A stretch of DNA of 35,488 nt. Source: Phycisphaerae bacterium SM23_30 (GTDB taxonomy: Bacteria > Planctomycetota > Phycisphaerae > Sedimentisphaerales > SM23-30). Position numbers and translations under genes: made by a program. Below are positions 1 through 8,528 of the stretch, in pieces; within the stretch, counting starts at the first letter, position 1, and the number at the start of each line of letters is the position of its first letter. The notes beneath the pieces are model-generated. The model was not told the DNA's origin. It did no database searches and saw nothing but the letters and a program-made list of their open reading frames with translations. Where the stretch lies: positions 1-35,488 of the forward strand of contig LJUC01000005.1 in the NCBI GenBank assembly GCA_001303695.1, in the 5' to 3' direction.

Positions 1-2
1 CG

Positions 3-2693
3 GCGATGGACGCGGCGCGGACCTCGTGGCGGCTGGGGGCGGACAAGGTGATTATCCTGTATCGCCGGACGCGGGCGGAGATGCCGGCAGACGAGATGGA
101 GATTGAAGATTGCCTCGAGGAAGGCATCGAGATCATGGAGTTGGCGGCGCCGGTGGGTATTGTGAAGGAGCAAGGCAAGCTCAAATCCCTGCGGTGCATC
201 CGGATGAAGCTGGGGGAGCCGGACGAGTCCGGCCGGCGGCGGCCGATCCCTCTGGAGGGCTCCGAGTTCGAACAGCAATGCCAGATGGCGGTTGCGGCCA
301 TCGGACAGGCGCCCGTCCTGGAGGGGCTGACCCAGGTGAAGGGTAAGGATATAGGAGTAACCAGATGGGGCACCTTCGTGGTCGATACCGAGACTATGAA
401 GACCAATATTGAGGGTGTTTTTGCGGGCGGGGATGCGGCCGATGACGGCCCGACGGTGGTAATAGACGCTATCCGGGACGGCCAGCGGGCGGCCCGCGCT
501 ATTGACGCCTATTTAACGGGCCAAAAGCCGGAGGCGAAGCCTTTTGTGGTGAAAAAGGAGTTCTGGAGCAAGCCCGGGCAAACCGAACTGGGCGAGGTGA
601 AGGAAAGTCCCCGTCACGAGGTGCACGTGATCGACGTAGAATTGCGGAAGAGCAACTTCAACGAGGTGGCGACCGGCTTCGAGTACGAAGACAACGAGCA
701 CGAATGCGAACGGTGCCTTTCCTGCGGGTGCCTCCGGTTCGAGGACTGTAATCTGAGGCTCTATGCCGAGCAGTACGGCGTGGATATGAATAAATTCAAA
801 GGTTACGTGCGCCGGCACAAGGTGGACGATCGTCATCCTTATATCGTCTATGATCCCAATAAATGCGTTCTTTGCGCCAGGTGTATCCGGACCTGCGCCC
901 GGATTTTGCCCATATCCGCGTTGGGACTGGTGGGGCGGGGCTTCCAGACGGAGATGAGACCGGCGTTGAACGATCCGCTGGTGCAAACGAGTTGCGTGAG
1001 CTGCGGCAACTGCGTGGATTCCTGTCCCACGGGGGCCCTGACTTTTAAGTATCCTTTTCCCGGTCGAGCCTCACTTTATACGGAAGATGGAAAGACGCAT
1101 TGTGGTTTCTGCTCATTAGCTTGTCCGATCACGGTCAAGAGATTCGGCGGGGATCGCTATTTTGTGGGCTCGTCCGGGGTTTGGGGCGAGTATTTGTGCC
1201 GATACGGCAGGTTTGGTCATGAGCTCTTTATTAAACAGAAAAGGATCGTCGCCCCGGAGGTCCGCAGCGGCAGGGAAAGGCGGAAAGTGGAGATCACAGA
1301 GGCCGGGCAAATGATAGTCAGGGGGATGAGAAGGGTGGCTGACAAATACGGCCCCGACAAGGCGGCGGTCTTTGTATCCCCGGAGCTTACCAACGAGGAG
1401 CTGTACCTGGCGGGCCGCATCGCCCGAGAGGGTGTGGGGACCAATAACGTGGCCTCCCTTTCGATTCTGGGCGCCGGCAAGGAAGCCGGGGTGCTGGATA
1501 GATCTTTGGGTTTTACCGCTTCCACCGCCGATCGGTCCTGTATCGACCGGGCTGACCTGATAATCTGCAACAACACCTCGATGGAGTCAGATCACCTGAT
1601 TCTGGCCGTGAAGGTGATACAGGCGGTCAAGGCGGGCGCCAAGCTTATCGTATCCAATTCCGCGCTGGATACGACCGACCAGCTTTTATCAACCCTGGCC
1701 TTGGATCCCATGCGGGGCAGGGCGGCCGTTCTGTGGAACGGAATCCTGCAGGTGCTGTTGGATCAAGGCTACTTTAAGGCGGGCTTTATCAATAAGATAG
1801 AAGGTGGTAAAGAGTTTTTGGCCCGGCGGGATTTTGGGATGGAGCGGGTATCCGATCTATCGGGTGTTGCTCCGGAGGGCATCCGCCAGGCCGCCGAGAT
1901 TATCCGTAAGGCAAAAAAGATGGTATTCATTCACAGTCCCGATCGTAACCAGGACCAGGCCCCGGGTGATATGGAGACGATAGCCAACTTTATCGTACTG
2001 CTGAGGGCAGTCGGCCGGGAAGCGGATCTGCTTCTGCCGCGAACCATCTCTAACAGTGCTTCTCTGGAGATAATGGGCGCAGATCCGGTATTTGGTCCCG
2101 GCCGGGTTGCTCCGGAGGGTAGTTATGCCGGCGCCGCCAGTCACGCGGAGTTACGTAAACTACTGACCGACAGAGAGATAAGGGCGGCGCTGATAATAGG
2201 AGAAGACCCTTTGGCCTGGGGGCAGAGCGGCGTGTGGTTTGAGAATTTGGAATTCCTGGCAACTATGGACTGGACAGACACCGAGACCACCCAGTATGCT
2301 GATGTAGTGTTGCCGGGCTCGACCTACCTGGAGGCCGGCGGCACCAGGTGCAACTTTGAAGGCCAGGTAATCGAGTTTTCCCGGACGGTGGAGCCGCCGG
2401 CGGGCGTTTCCGGGAGAGAAATACTGCAGGTATTGGCGGCGGAGTTCGGTATTGAAACAGGATCCGAGCCCTTCCGGGAAATTGAGGGTATAATGCGTGA
2501 TAAACTCGGCCCCAGGCGGTGCTTTTATTGGAACACGGGTCAAGAGCGCGTTTTGGATGAGGGAAAGCTGCGTCTGGTTGCCGCGGAGACGGGTTTTCGT
2601 ACGGGTTCGATTCCGCCGCCCCTGACCCATGGAGAGAAGTACAAAAAGCAAATCAGGGACGTAGGCACCGACAGGTTCAGAGTCAGGTATTGA
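3..2693 (+). CDS. GltD-like / NuoG-FdhA-like fused iron-sulfur flavoprotein oxidoreductase (5' partial)
   Basis: The reading frame is open to the left edge, so the N-terminus is missing; the in-frame ATG at 6 is internal, within a GltD-type AMDAARTS motif. Residues counted from that ATG: 1-175 are the C-terminal half of a GltD-like NAD(P)/FAD pyridine nucleotide oxidoreductase, with the FAD-binding GVFAGGDAADDGPTVV stretch. A cysteine-rich linker follows (CERCLSCGC, from about 234), then two ferredoxin clusters (CVLCARC at 287, CVSCGNCVDSCP at 330), a molybdopterin-type [4Fe-4S] domain (CGFCSLACP at 366) and a molybdopterin-oxidoreductase core of roughly 430-830 ending in YADVVLPG. I see no CHGP or U/C catalytic motif where formate dehydrogenases carry it, and no obvious C-terminal Mo-cofactor-binding domain, so a NuoG-like electron-wiring role is more likely than formate oxidation. 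By family knowledge it would pass electrons between NAD(P)H and FeS partners such as a hydrogenase or formate dehydrogenase. The partner is not in the window. Confidence 0.85.
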   Translation, partial: AMDAARTSWRLGADKVIILYRRTRAEMPADEMEIEDCLEEGIEIMELAAPVGIVKEQGKLKSLRCIRMKLGEPDESGRRRPIPLEGSEFEQQCQMAVAAIGQAPVLEGLTQVKGKDIGVTRWGTFVVDTETMKTNIEGVFAGGDAADDGPTVVIDAIRDGQRAARAIDAYLTGQKPEAKPFVVKKEFWSKPGQTELGEVKESPRHEVHVIDVELRKSNFNEVATGFEYEDNEHECERCLSCGCLRFEDCNLRLYAEQYGVDMNKFKGYVRRHKVDDRHPYIVYDPNKCVLCARCIRTCARILPISALGLVGRGFQTEMRPALNDPLVQTSCVSCGNCVDSCPTGALTFKYPFPGRASLYTEDGKTHCGFCSLACPITVKRFGGDRYFVGSSGVWGEYLCRYGRFGHELFIKQKRIVAPEVRSGRERRKVEITEAGQMIVRGMRRVADKYGPDKAAVFVSPELTNEELYLAGRIAREGVGTNNVASLSILGAGKEAGVLDRSLGFTASTADRSCIDRADLIICNNTSMESDHLILAVKVIQAVKAGAKLIVSNSALDTTDQLLSTLALDPMRGRAAVLWNGILQVLLDQGYFKAGFINKIEGGKEFLARRDFGMERVSDLSGVAPEGIRQAAEIIRKAKKMVFIHSPDRNQDQAPGDMETIANFIVLLRAVGREADLLLPRTISNSASLEIMGADPVFGPGRVAPEGSYAGAASHAELRKLLTDREIRAALIIGEDPLAWGQSGVWFENLEFLATMDWTDTETTQYADVVLPGSTYLEAGGTRCNFEGQVIEFSRTVEPPAGVSGREILQVLAAEFGIETGSEPFREIEGIMRDKLGPRRCFYWNTGQERVLDEGKLRLVAAETGFRTGSIPPPLTHGEKYKKQIRDVGTDRFRVRY

Positions 2694-2760
2694 TAATACA
2701 AAAAGCCTGTGCCGGGAAGGTTTTCCGAGGGCAGGCAGGTTTGAGGGGAGGTTCTTGGTC

Positions 2761-4749
2761 ATGCTCAGGCGTGAAAGTCTTTACTATTTTATGGAAAGTA
2801 TTTTCGACTACCTGCTGGTAGTGGATGACGAAGAACAGATACTTCACGTCAACGAGCTTTTCGACAAAGATTACTCCCAAAAATCTTCTCTGCGGCACCG
2901 TTATCTGAGCGAGGTCATAACGTCGGACTCAAGCATGATGTTCCGAGCGGCGATGGCCCAGGCCAGAGCGGGGATCCGAAGCATTGCCGTTTACAGCGCC
3001 AAAGATAACAAGTCCCGATCCATACCTCTAAAGGCCGGATTTGCCGAGACCGAAAGCGGGGGGGTATGGCTGTTCTTCGGTAACAAGGTGGAAGGGTTAA
3101 GTAAAAAGGAGGAATGGGAAAAAAATGAAAGAATAAAGGAATTGGCCTGCCTTTACGAGGTGGCCGACTGGATTGAGGTTTCCAGTTCCGTGGATGAATT
3201 TTTTAGTAAGCTGCCGCGGTATCTTAGCGAGGGGATGCTTTATCCGGAAGAAGTGTTGGTATATTCAGTCTATCAGGGTGTGGAGTACGGACAAAAAATT
3301 TCTTCGAAAAACTATCTATCGGTCAAGTTGGTGGTAGGAAAGCAGCATAAAGGCGAGGTCCGGGTGGGTTATCCGGATGATAAATATGAGCTGCTGCCGG
3401 AAGAGCAGAAGATGCTGGATGAAATCGGCCGCATTCTTAATCTGGCCCTGGAACGAAAGGAACTCCGGGAGAAAATCGCCCTGATCCAGAAAGAAGAGGC
3501 GGATTACCACCGCCGTCTGCAGGAGTTGAAGGCCGAGATTGCCTCCCGCACGAAAGAGCTCGAGGAGCAAAAAAACAATCTCAGCATTGTGAATTCCTAC
3601 ATGGACCGGCTCAACCGGGGCTGGGAAGAGGCCAAGTTCCGCCTGGAGACGATGTTCAAGGCCATACCGGATGAAGTGGTGCTGATTGACAAGAACCGTA
3701 AGATCATTATGACCAATCGGGAGAACGTGGAACCGGGTGATTTTTGTTATCGAACCTTTTTCGAGAGAGACCGGCCCTGCAAAGACTGCCGGCTGGCCCG
3801 GATCCTTAGGGACAAGACGCCGCTAATGCTCACCATGAAGCACAATGATCGATATTTACAGGTGCACGCCCTGCCGGTTTATAACCAGCGGCACGAAGTG
3901 GACGGCATTCTGGAGTTTTACCGGGACGTCACGCTGGAGAAGACCTACGATCAGCAACTGCAGCAGGCCGACAAGCTGGCCTCGCTGGGACAACTGGTCA
4001 GCGGCATCGGCCATGAGATCAACAATCCCAACCAGTTCATCCGCGGAAATATAAAGATCGTTAAGCAGGCGCTGGATGACCTGCTGCCGCTTGTGGACGA
4101 GTACTATAAGTCGCATCCGAATCTGAAGATTGCCCGGCTTGATTATGATTTCCTCCGGGAACACATTATGACTCTGGTTGACGATATGGCGCACGGCTCC
4201 GAAAGAATTACCCGAATCGTGGAAGGTCTGCGGGGTTTCGCCCGCAAGGACGAAGGACTGTTAGTGGACACGGTGGATATAAATACGCTCATCGAGGCCA
4301 GCGCCCGCCTGGTGCACAACGAGGTGCATAAGCGCGCCGATATCAAGCTGGATTTGGCGGAGGATCTGCCGAGTTTCACGGGAAACTCCCAAAAGATCGA
4401 ACAGGTTTTCGTCAATCTGCTGGTCAATGCCAGCCATGCCATGCGGGAGGGCGTTAAAGGTTTGATCACCATCCGCACCCGGAGGGAGAATAAAGACCTG
4501 GTCGTAGAGGTCGAGGACAACGGGGTGGGGATGAACCAGAAGACCATGAAACAGATTTTCGATCCCTTTTTCACCACCAAGCGGGCCAAAGGAGGGACGG
4601 GGCTGGGGCTGGCCATTGCCTACCGGATAATCGAGGAGCACGGCGGAACCATCTCCGTCACCAGTGAGCCTGGCCGCGGCGCCAAGTTTACCATCCGGAT
4701 ACCGGTGCAAAGCGGCGCCGGCGCCGCCAAGGAAGATCCCAGGCCATGA
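2761..4749 (+). CDS. PAS-domain sensor histidine kinase
   Basis: The ORF track starts at TTG 2755, but the Shine-Dalgarno GGGGAGG ends at 2751, leaving 3 nt to that TTG and 9 nt to ATG 2761, so ATG is chosen (662 residues). There is no signal peptide or membrane segment, so it is a soluble cytoplasmic sensor. Order: N-terminal PAS-like domain (about 1-100), GAF-like region (115-240) ending in ER, coiled coil (about 235-300), second PAS (about 300-400) with cysteines C329, C340 and C343 in CYRTFF...PCKDC, HisKA with phospho-acceptor H418 in SGIGHEINNP, and HATPase_c with N556 (N box), DNGVG at D586, FDPFFTTK and GTGLGLAI. It autophosphorylates and should donate phosphate to the regulator overlapping its stop codon. 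The second PAS with three cysteines suggests redox, metal or cofactor sensing, which fits the FeS oxidoreductase gene 67 nt upstream. Confidence 0.93.
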   Translation: MLRRESLYYFMESIFDYLLVVDDEEQILHVNELFDKDYSQKSSLRHRYLSEVITSDSSMMFRAAMAQARAGIRSIAVYSAKDNKSRSIPLKAGFAETESGGVWLFFGNKVEGLSKKEEWEKNERIKELACLYEVADWIEVSSSVDEFFSKLPRYLSEGMLYPEEVLVYSVYQGVEYGQKISSKNYLSVKLVVGKQHKGEVRVGYPDDKYELLPEEQKMLDEIGRILNLALERKELREKIALIQKEEADYHRRLQELKAEIASRTKELEEQKNNLSIVNSYMDRLNRGWEEAKFRLETMFKAIPDEVVLIDKNRKIIMTNRENVEPGDFCYRTFFERDRPCKDCRLARILRDKTPLMLTMKHNDRYLQVHALPVYNQRHEVDGILEFYRDVTLEKTYDQQLQQADKLASLGQLVSGIGHEINNPNQFIRGNIKIVKQALDDLLPLVDEYYKSHPNLKIARLDYDFLREHIMTLVDDMAHGSERITRIVEGLRGFARKDEGLLVDTVDINTLIEASARLVHNEVHKRADIKLDLAEDLPSFTGNSQKIEQVFVNLLVNASHAMREGVKGLITIRTRRENKDLVVEVEDNGVGMNQKTMKQIFDPFFTTKRAKGGTGLGLAIAYRIIEEHGGTISVTSEPGRGAKFTIRIPVQSGAGAAKEDPRP

Positions 4750-6101
4750 AAAAGATACTTATTGTTGACGATGACGTGGCGGTGACCAACTATTTCAATG
4801 TTTTTTTAACGCAGACGGGCCGCTTTAACCTGGCGGTGGTTAACGATTCTCGCGAAGTAGCCGGCGCGCTGGCGCGGGAGCCCTTCGACATTATACTGCT
4901 GGACATGGACATGCCTAACGTGAGCGGGATAGACATCCTCAGCGACATGCGTCAGAAGGGCCTGGATATTCCGGTGGTGGTTCTGACGGGCGTCAGCGAC
5001 GTGGACCTGGCCGTTAACGCCATGAAGCTCGGCGCCTTTGATTATTTGATAAAACCGGTGGAGGATGAGAAGCTTTTAGAGGTACTCGAAAGTGCGGCGG
5101 CGCATCGGGATATCCATCAGACTATCGAACGGCTTCCGCCCCAGTTAACGCGGCAGGAACTAACCCATCCCGCCGCCTTCGACCATTTTCCCACCCGTGA
5201 TGCGGGTATGATCCGTCTTTTACACCAGGCGGAAAAGATGGCCTCCAGCGATCTGAGCATTTTTATCTGGGGGGAGCGGGGTACGGGCAAAGAATCTCTG
5301 GCGCGGGCCATTCATCAGGCCAGCGCCAGGGCGGAGAAACCTTTCCTGGCAGTGGAGGCGGACAGTCAGGACCCGGAGAGGTTTTGCGCCTTTTTCTTCG
5401 GTCAGGCCCGGAGATGGAGCAGTTCCGAGCAGGAGTCAACCGGCATATTGGAAGAAGCCGACGGGGGAACTTTGTTTCTGGACAACATCGACGCCCTGAC
5501 GCTGCCGGTGCAGGTACGACTTAAGCGGGTGATCCAGACGGGAGAATACTGCCGGGAAAGCTCCGCGCAGGTGCGAAAAATTGATGTTCGGATGATTGTC
5601 TCATCCACGCACGACCTCACCCTTCAGGAGTACGAAGATGTATTTTCCCGAGACCTGCTGTATCATCTGATGGTCAACTCGATCAGGATTCCGTCCCTCA
5701 GGGAACGGCTCGACGACCTCGGCTTGCTGGCGGAGCATTTTCTGAAAGAACAATGCCAAAAAACGGGAAAGAAGATCACGGGCTTTTCCCGGGATTTCCT
5801 CGATTGCCTGAGGAGATACAGCTTTCCCGATAATGTACAGGAGCTGGGCACCATTATCGCCGGGGCGGTGGCCGGGGCGGAATCCGACATTATCACCGAA
5901 AGCGCCCTGCCTGCCTATATCAAAGACCAGATCAAGCCGGAAGCCGCCGCGGCCGGTGAAGGTTTCCGGCCCCGGAGACTGGAAGAGGTAATCAAAGAGC
6001 ATGTTCAGAATACTTTGGAGTATTTCGGGCAGGATCGGCAGAAAGCGGCAGAAAGATTAGGGGTGCCGCTCGAAGAAATCGATCGAATCATCGGGGGATA
6101 A
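4746..6101 (+). CDS. NtrC-family response regulator with degenerate AAA+ domain
   Basis: It overlaps the kinase stop codon by ATGA, so the two are translationally coupled and very likely a cognate pair. Residues 1-125 form a REC domain with phospho-acceptor D53 in LLDMDMP and the conserved KP near 105. Residues 150-375 align with the sigma-54-interacting AAA+ domain: Walker A GERGTGKE (176-183) and GGTLFLDNID (D246, N247). The C-terminus (about 408-451) is a Fis-type HTH (KAAERLGVPLEEIDRII). Features essential for sigma-54 activators are altered. No GAFTGA loop is present (the region reads CAFFFGQARRWSSS), Walker B has DN in place of DE, and the FRxDLYYRL block reads FSRDLLYHL. By comparison with known GAFTGA-less members (TyrR, Rhodobacter capsulatus NtrC) it probably acts without sigma-54, as a repressor or sigma-70 regulator. 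That last point is inference. Confidence 0.9.
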   Translation: MKKILIVDDDVAVTNYFNVFLTQTGRFNLAVVNDSREVAGALAREPFDIILLDMDMPNVSGIDILSDMRQKGLDIPVVVLTGVSDVDLAVNAMKLGAFDYLIKPVEDEKLLEVLESAAAHRDIHQTIERLPPQLTRQELTHPAAFDHFPTRDAGMIRLLHQAEKMASSDLSIFIWGERGTGKESLARAIHQASARAEKPFLAVEADSQDPERFCAFFFGQARRWSSSEQESTGILEEADGGTLFLDNIDALTLPVQVRLKRVIQTGEYCRESSAQVRKIDVRMIVSSTHDLTLQEYEDVFSRDLLYHLMVNSIRIPSLRERLDDLGLLAEHFLKEQCQKTGKKITGFSRDFLDCLRRYSFPDNVQELGTIIAGAVAGAESDIITESALPAYIKDQIKPEAAAAGEGFRPRRLEEVIKEHVQNTLEYFGQDRQKAAERLGVPLEEIDRIIGG

Positions 6102-6172
6102 ATAGATTTTTTCCCGGCGTTTCGGGGCTCAGAATGACGGAAGTAGCTGCCGGTGTGGCAAGGGAGGTTTTG

Positions 6173-6421
6173 TTATAGGTTTCTAGTATCTGCACCGGCG
6201 TCTTGTTTACCCTGTTTTTCTTTCCAGGTGTTTATGACATCGCTGAACTTTTCATCGATATGCCGGATAAACCAAACGTCAATTATCGACTTTTTGAAGC
6301 GCCACTCCCGTCCTAATTTAGCGGCAGGTATTTTTTTTTCCTGGGCCCAGGTATAAATGGTCTGAGGTTTGAGTCTCAGATAGGCGGCCACTTCTTCCAG
6401 GGTCATAATGTCATTTTCCAC
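6173..6421 (-). CDS. Small excisionase/MerR-type helix-turn-helix DNA-binding protein
   Basis: The ORF track begins at 6478, which would overlap the upstream membrane gene by 68 nt. A better start is GTG at 6421 (VENDIMTLEEV), with AAGGA seven bases upstream and only an 11-nt overlap; this gives 82 residues. The protein is almost entirely one HTH_17-type domain: MTLEEVAAYLRLKPQTIY (recognition helix region), then WAQEKKIPAAKLGREWRF, the typical wing, then SIIDVWF and a charged tail. Proteins of this type are excisionases, plasmid copy control factors or simple transcriptional regulators. No integrase or phage gene is nearby, so a local regulator is more likely. It is co-transcribed behind the membrane protein and might autoregulate through the AT-rich block at 7201-7290. 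Confidence 0.82.
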   Translation of the reverse strand: MENDIMTLEEVAAYLRLKPQTIYTWAQEKKIPAAKLGREWRFKKSIIDVWFIRHIDEKFSDVINTWKEKQGKQDAGADTRNL

Positions 6422-7190
6422 TGACTTTTCCTTCTTTGTTGGGTTCCATGGTATCCTGAGCCGCCGACGGTTCGACATTCTTACGGTTAGTTTTCTCCGG
6501 GGCAGATTTAACCAAGTCTGTCATGGATCGAATCACCGCTATATAAAAGTTTCCTTCTCGCGCCCTAAATAATTCAAAGGGCAGATCTCGGGCCCCGATA
6601 AAGGGTCTCAAATTCCAGGCCAGCTGCATGCCGACGAAGGCCAGGATTATAATCCAAAACCGGAAAACAACCACCCCGGTTCTCGGATAAATATTTTTTT
6701 TCTCGCAGGAGAAGCGCAAGGCGTCCAAGATAGTTTTCATACCGAAGATACCGGCCAGGGCGAATATGACAACATGTAAAAGTTTCAGGAAAGAGTAGTT
6801 GTCGCCGGTGATGACAAAGAAAAGGACAATGGGGGCGAAGGCGACCATAATCAGCCCCATCACCACAAAGCCTGACAGGATAACCATAAACACCTGCCAG
6901 AACCTAAGCCGGGACCCCAGAGCGTATTGAATGATAAAAAAGGCGGGAAAGCATATTAACATCCCCAGTGAAAGAAGCAGAGGTACTTTTATGGCAGAGG
7001 CAAGCGCCTGTCGATAATCAAAGAAGCTTCCCATAACAATGCCATACACAAACGAACAGATAATCAAGAGTTTGAACAGGTTCACCGCTCGAGGCAGCAT
7101 GTTTTCATCGCTGATTAACGTTTCAAAGAACTTTTCCTTATCCTGAAAATCCCGAAAGAATTCCGTCGATAATATTCTTTTTTTCTCCAT
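6411..7190 (-). CDS. Polytopic membrane protein, Yip1-like
   Basis: 259 residues. Start ATG at 7190 is preceded by AAGGAG with a 7-nt spacer. After a charged N-terminal 45 residues (FRDFQDKEKFFETLISDE) come about five hydrophobic segments: LLIICSFVYGIVMGSFF, VPLLLSLGMLICFPAFFII, VFMVILSGFVVMGLIMVAF, LLHVVIFALAGIFG and FWIIILAFVGMQLAW. A soluble hydrophilic tail rich in E, K and N follows. The layout resembles Yip1-type small membrane proteins seen in many environmental bacteria, but no catalytic or transport motif is visible, so the function is unknown. It is the first gene of a two-gene unit with the HTH protein, whose start lies inside this gene's 3' end. Its leader is the most AT-rich DNA in the window. 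Confidence 0.8.
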   Translation of the reverse strand: MEKKRILSTEFFRDFQDKEKFFETLISDENMLPRAVNLFKLLIICSFVYGIVMGSFFDYRQALASAIKVPLLLSLGMLICFPAFFIIQYALGSRLRFWQVFMVILSGFVVMGLIMVAFAPIVLFFVITGDNYSFLKLLHVVIFALAGIFGMKTILDALRFSCEKKNIYPRTGVVVFRFWIIILAFVGMQLAWNLRPFIGARDLPFELFRAREGNFYIAVIRSMTDLVKSAPEKTNRKNVEPSAAQDTMEPNKEGKVSGK

Positions 7191-7200
7191 AGATTTCTCC

Positions 7201-7310
7201 TTATTTAATATTTATTATATATTTTAAGTGTATATTATGTATTTATCAAATATAATGTTATATATTACTGTATATTATTATATATTATTATTTTACTCGG
7301 TAAAATGGGA
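7201..7310 (-). promoter_or_regulatory. Extremely AT-rich leader with repeated TATATTA motifs
   Basis: From 7201 to 7290 I count 7 G or C in 90 bases, against GC-rich genes on both sides. The tract is built from overlapping TATATTAT/TTATATATTA units, including two GTATATTAT copies. It lies directly upstream of the membrane protein/HTH unit on the minus strand and must contain that promoter; several -10-like hexamers prevent choosing one. It could also hold operator sites for the small HTH protein. Confidence 0.5.
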
Positions 7311-7411
7311 ATATTAGTTTAGGGGGGTATATTCTTTAAGTCATTTATTTACAAAAGTTTACATTGAATGAGGAGTGCAATTAGGATATTAACGCTAAAG
7401 GTGGAGGCTAT

Positions 7412-8509
7412 TCAGCCGATGACTTCTTTGAAGACCCGATAGAAATTTTGGCCCATGATTTTTTCGATGTCGCCGGTTTTATAGCGGCGTTTTTCGAGGC
7501 CGGTGCGAACGGTCTCCATGCGTCGGGGCCCGTTTAATTCGGCAATGAAAAAGGGCCAGTCGATCTGGTTCACCTCGGCGCCGCGGAAGACACCTTTGGT
7601 GCTTTTGCCGACCATTTCCTTTTGCAGGCGCTTAAATTCTTGCTCGGTATCGGGAATATATTGGTGTTCGCGGTCGCTGGAGATGCCGACGTGGTCGAGG
7701 CCGGCAACTTTGACGGCGTGATCGATGTGGTTTAAGTAATCATCCAGGGTGTTGCGTTGTTTGGGGCCTAAAAAAGGATTGATCTGATAGATGCCGATGA
7801 CGCCGCCCTTATCGGCCAGGGCTCTCATGTTTTCGTCGGTGGTGTTTCGGGGGTGATCGAAGACGGTCTTGCAGCCGGAATGACCGACGATGACGGTTTT
7901 TTTGGAGTATTTGATGCCGTCGGCCATGGTGGCCATGGAGGCGTGGGATAAATCGACCAGCATATTCAGGCGGTTCATGCGATCAATGACCTGCAGGCCG
8001 AATTCGGAGAGGCCGGCGTTGGTGCGGTCCATGCAGCCGTCGCCCACCAGATTCCTGACATTGTAGGTCAGTTGAATGCTGGTGACGCCGAGGTTGCGGA
8101 AAAAGTCAATCTTATCGAGGTCATATTCGATGGGGGTGGCGTTCTGGAAGTAGTACATCAAGGCCAGGCGGCCTTGTTTTTGGGCCTTGTCGAGGTCGGC
8201 GACGCAGGCGGCTTTGGTGAGAAAGTCTCGATTATCATTGACGTACCGTTCATACTGCGCATAGGTATCAACTACAATCCTGAATGCCCGAGAGGGAGGC
8301 AGAGGGCTGCCCAGGGAGATGCGTACGACGTTGGTGCCGCCGGCGAGCACCTCTTTAATCAGGTCCATGGGATAAGTGACTCTGATTTCGGCCATTCCGT
8401 CGATAACGAGGGAATTGGATTTTTGTTGAGGTCTGGCGCTATCGGCCATACCCCAGGCAAGAGCGGGTACGGCTAAAGATGCGGTTTTTAAGAAATCTCG
8501 TCTGTTCAT
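7412..8509 (-). CDS. M19 membrane-dipeptidase-like protein, Tat-exported, metal ligands incomplete
   Basis: 365 residues, with a Tat-like N-terminus (MNRRDFLKTASLAVPALAWG), so probably exported folded. The family is recognised from the renal dipeptidase landmarks: DLSHASMATM (H189), VGHSGCKTVFDHPRNT (H210) and HVGISSDRE (D279), with the closing IEKIMGQNFYRVF helix typical of M19. Family members hydrolyse dipeptides at a binuclear zinc site. Two canonical features are absent. The N-terminal HxD is replaced by VIDGMAEIR (36-43), and the bridging glutamate of the GVEGG position reads YFQNATP (Q122). Either this subfamily uses one metal or a different chemistry, or it is not a dipeptidase. It lies 19 nt downstream of a close paralogue on the same strand and is likely co-transcribed with it. 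Confidence 0.85.
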   Translation of the reverse strand: MNRRDFLKTASLAVPALAWGMADSARPQQKSNSLVIDGMAEIRVTYPMDLIKEVLAGGTNVVRISLGSPLPPSRAFRIVVDTYAQYERYVNDNRDFLTKAACVADLDKAQKQGRLALMYYFQNATPIEYDLDKIDFFRNLGVTSIQLTYNVRNLVGDGCMDRTNAGLSEFGLQVIDRMNRLNMLVDLSHASMATMADGIKYSKKTVIVGHSGCKTVFDHPRNTTDENMRALADKGGVIGIYQINPFLGPKQRNTLDDYLNHIDHAVKVAGLDHVGISSDREHQYIPDTEQEFKRLQKEMVGKSTKGVFRGAEVNQIDWPFFIAELNGPRRMETVRTGLEKRRYKTGDIEKIMGQNFYRVFKEVIG

Positions 8510-8528
8510 AGTAAATTCCTATTAGTTA

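Noticed and set aside
2704-2738. GCCTGTGCC...GGGCAGGC hairpin between the FeS protein and kinase genes
   Set aside because: The stem is interrupted and no T-tract follows. Read-through into the kinase seems likely, so it is not called a terminator.
6121-6141. TTCGGGGCTCAGAATGACGG resembling the end of the dispersed TCATCCTGA repeat
   Set aside because: Only about 10 bases (CTCAGAATGAC) look like the reverse-oriented end of that repeat. It is too short to call without a genome-wide search.
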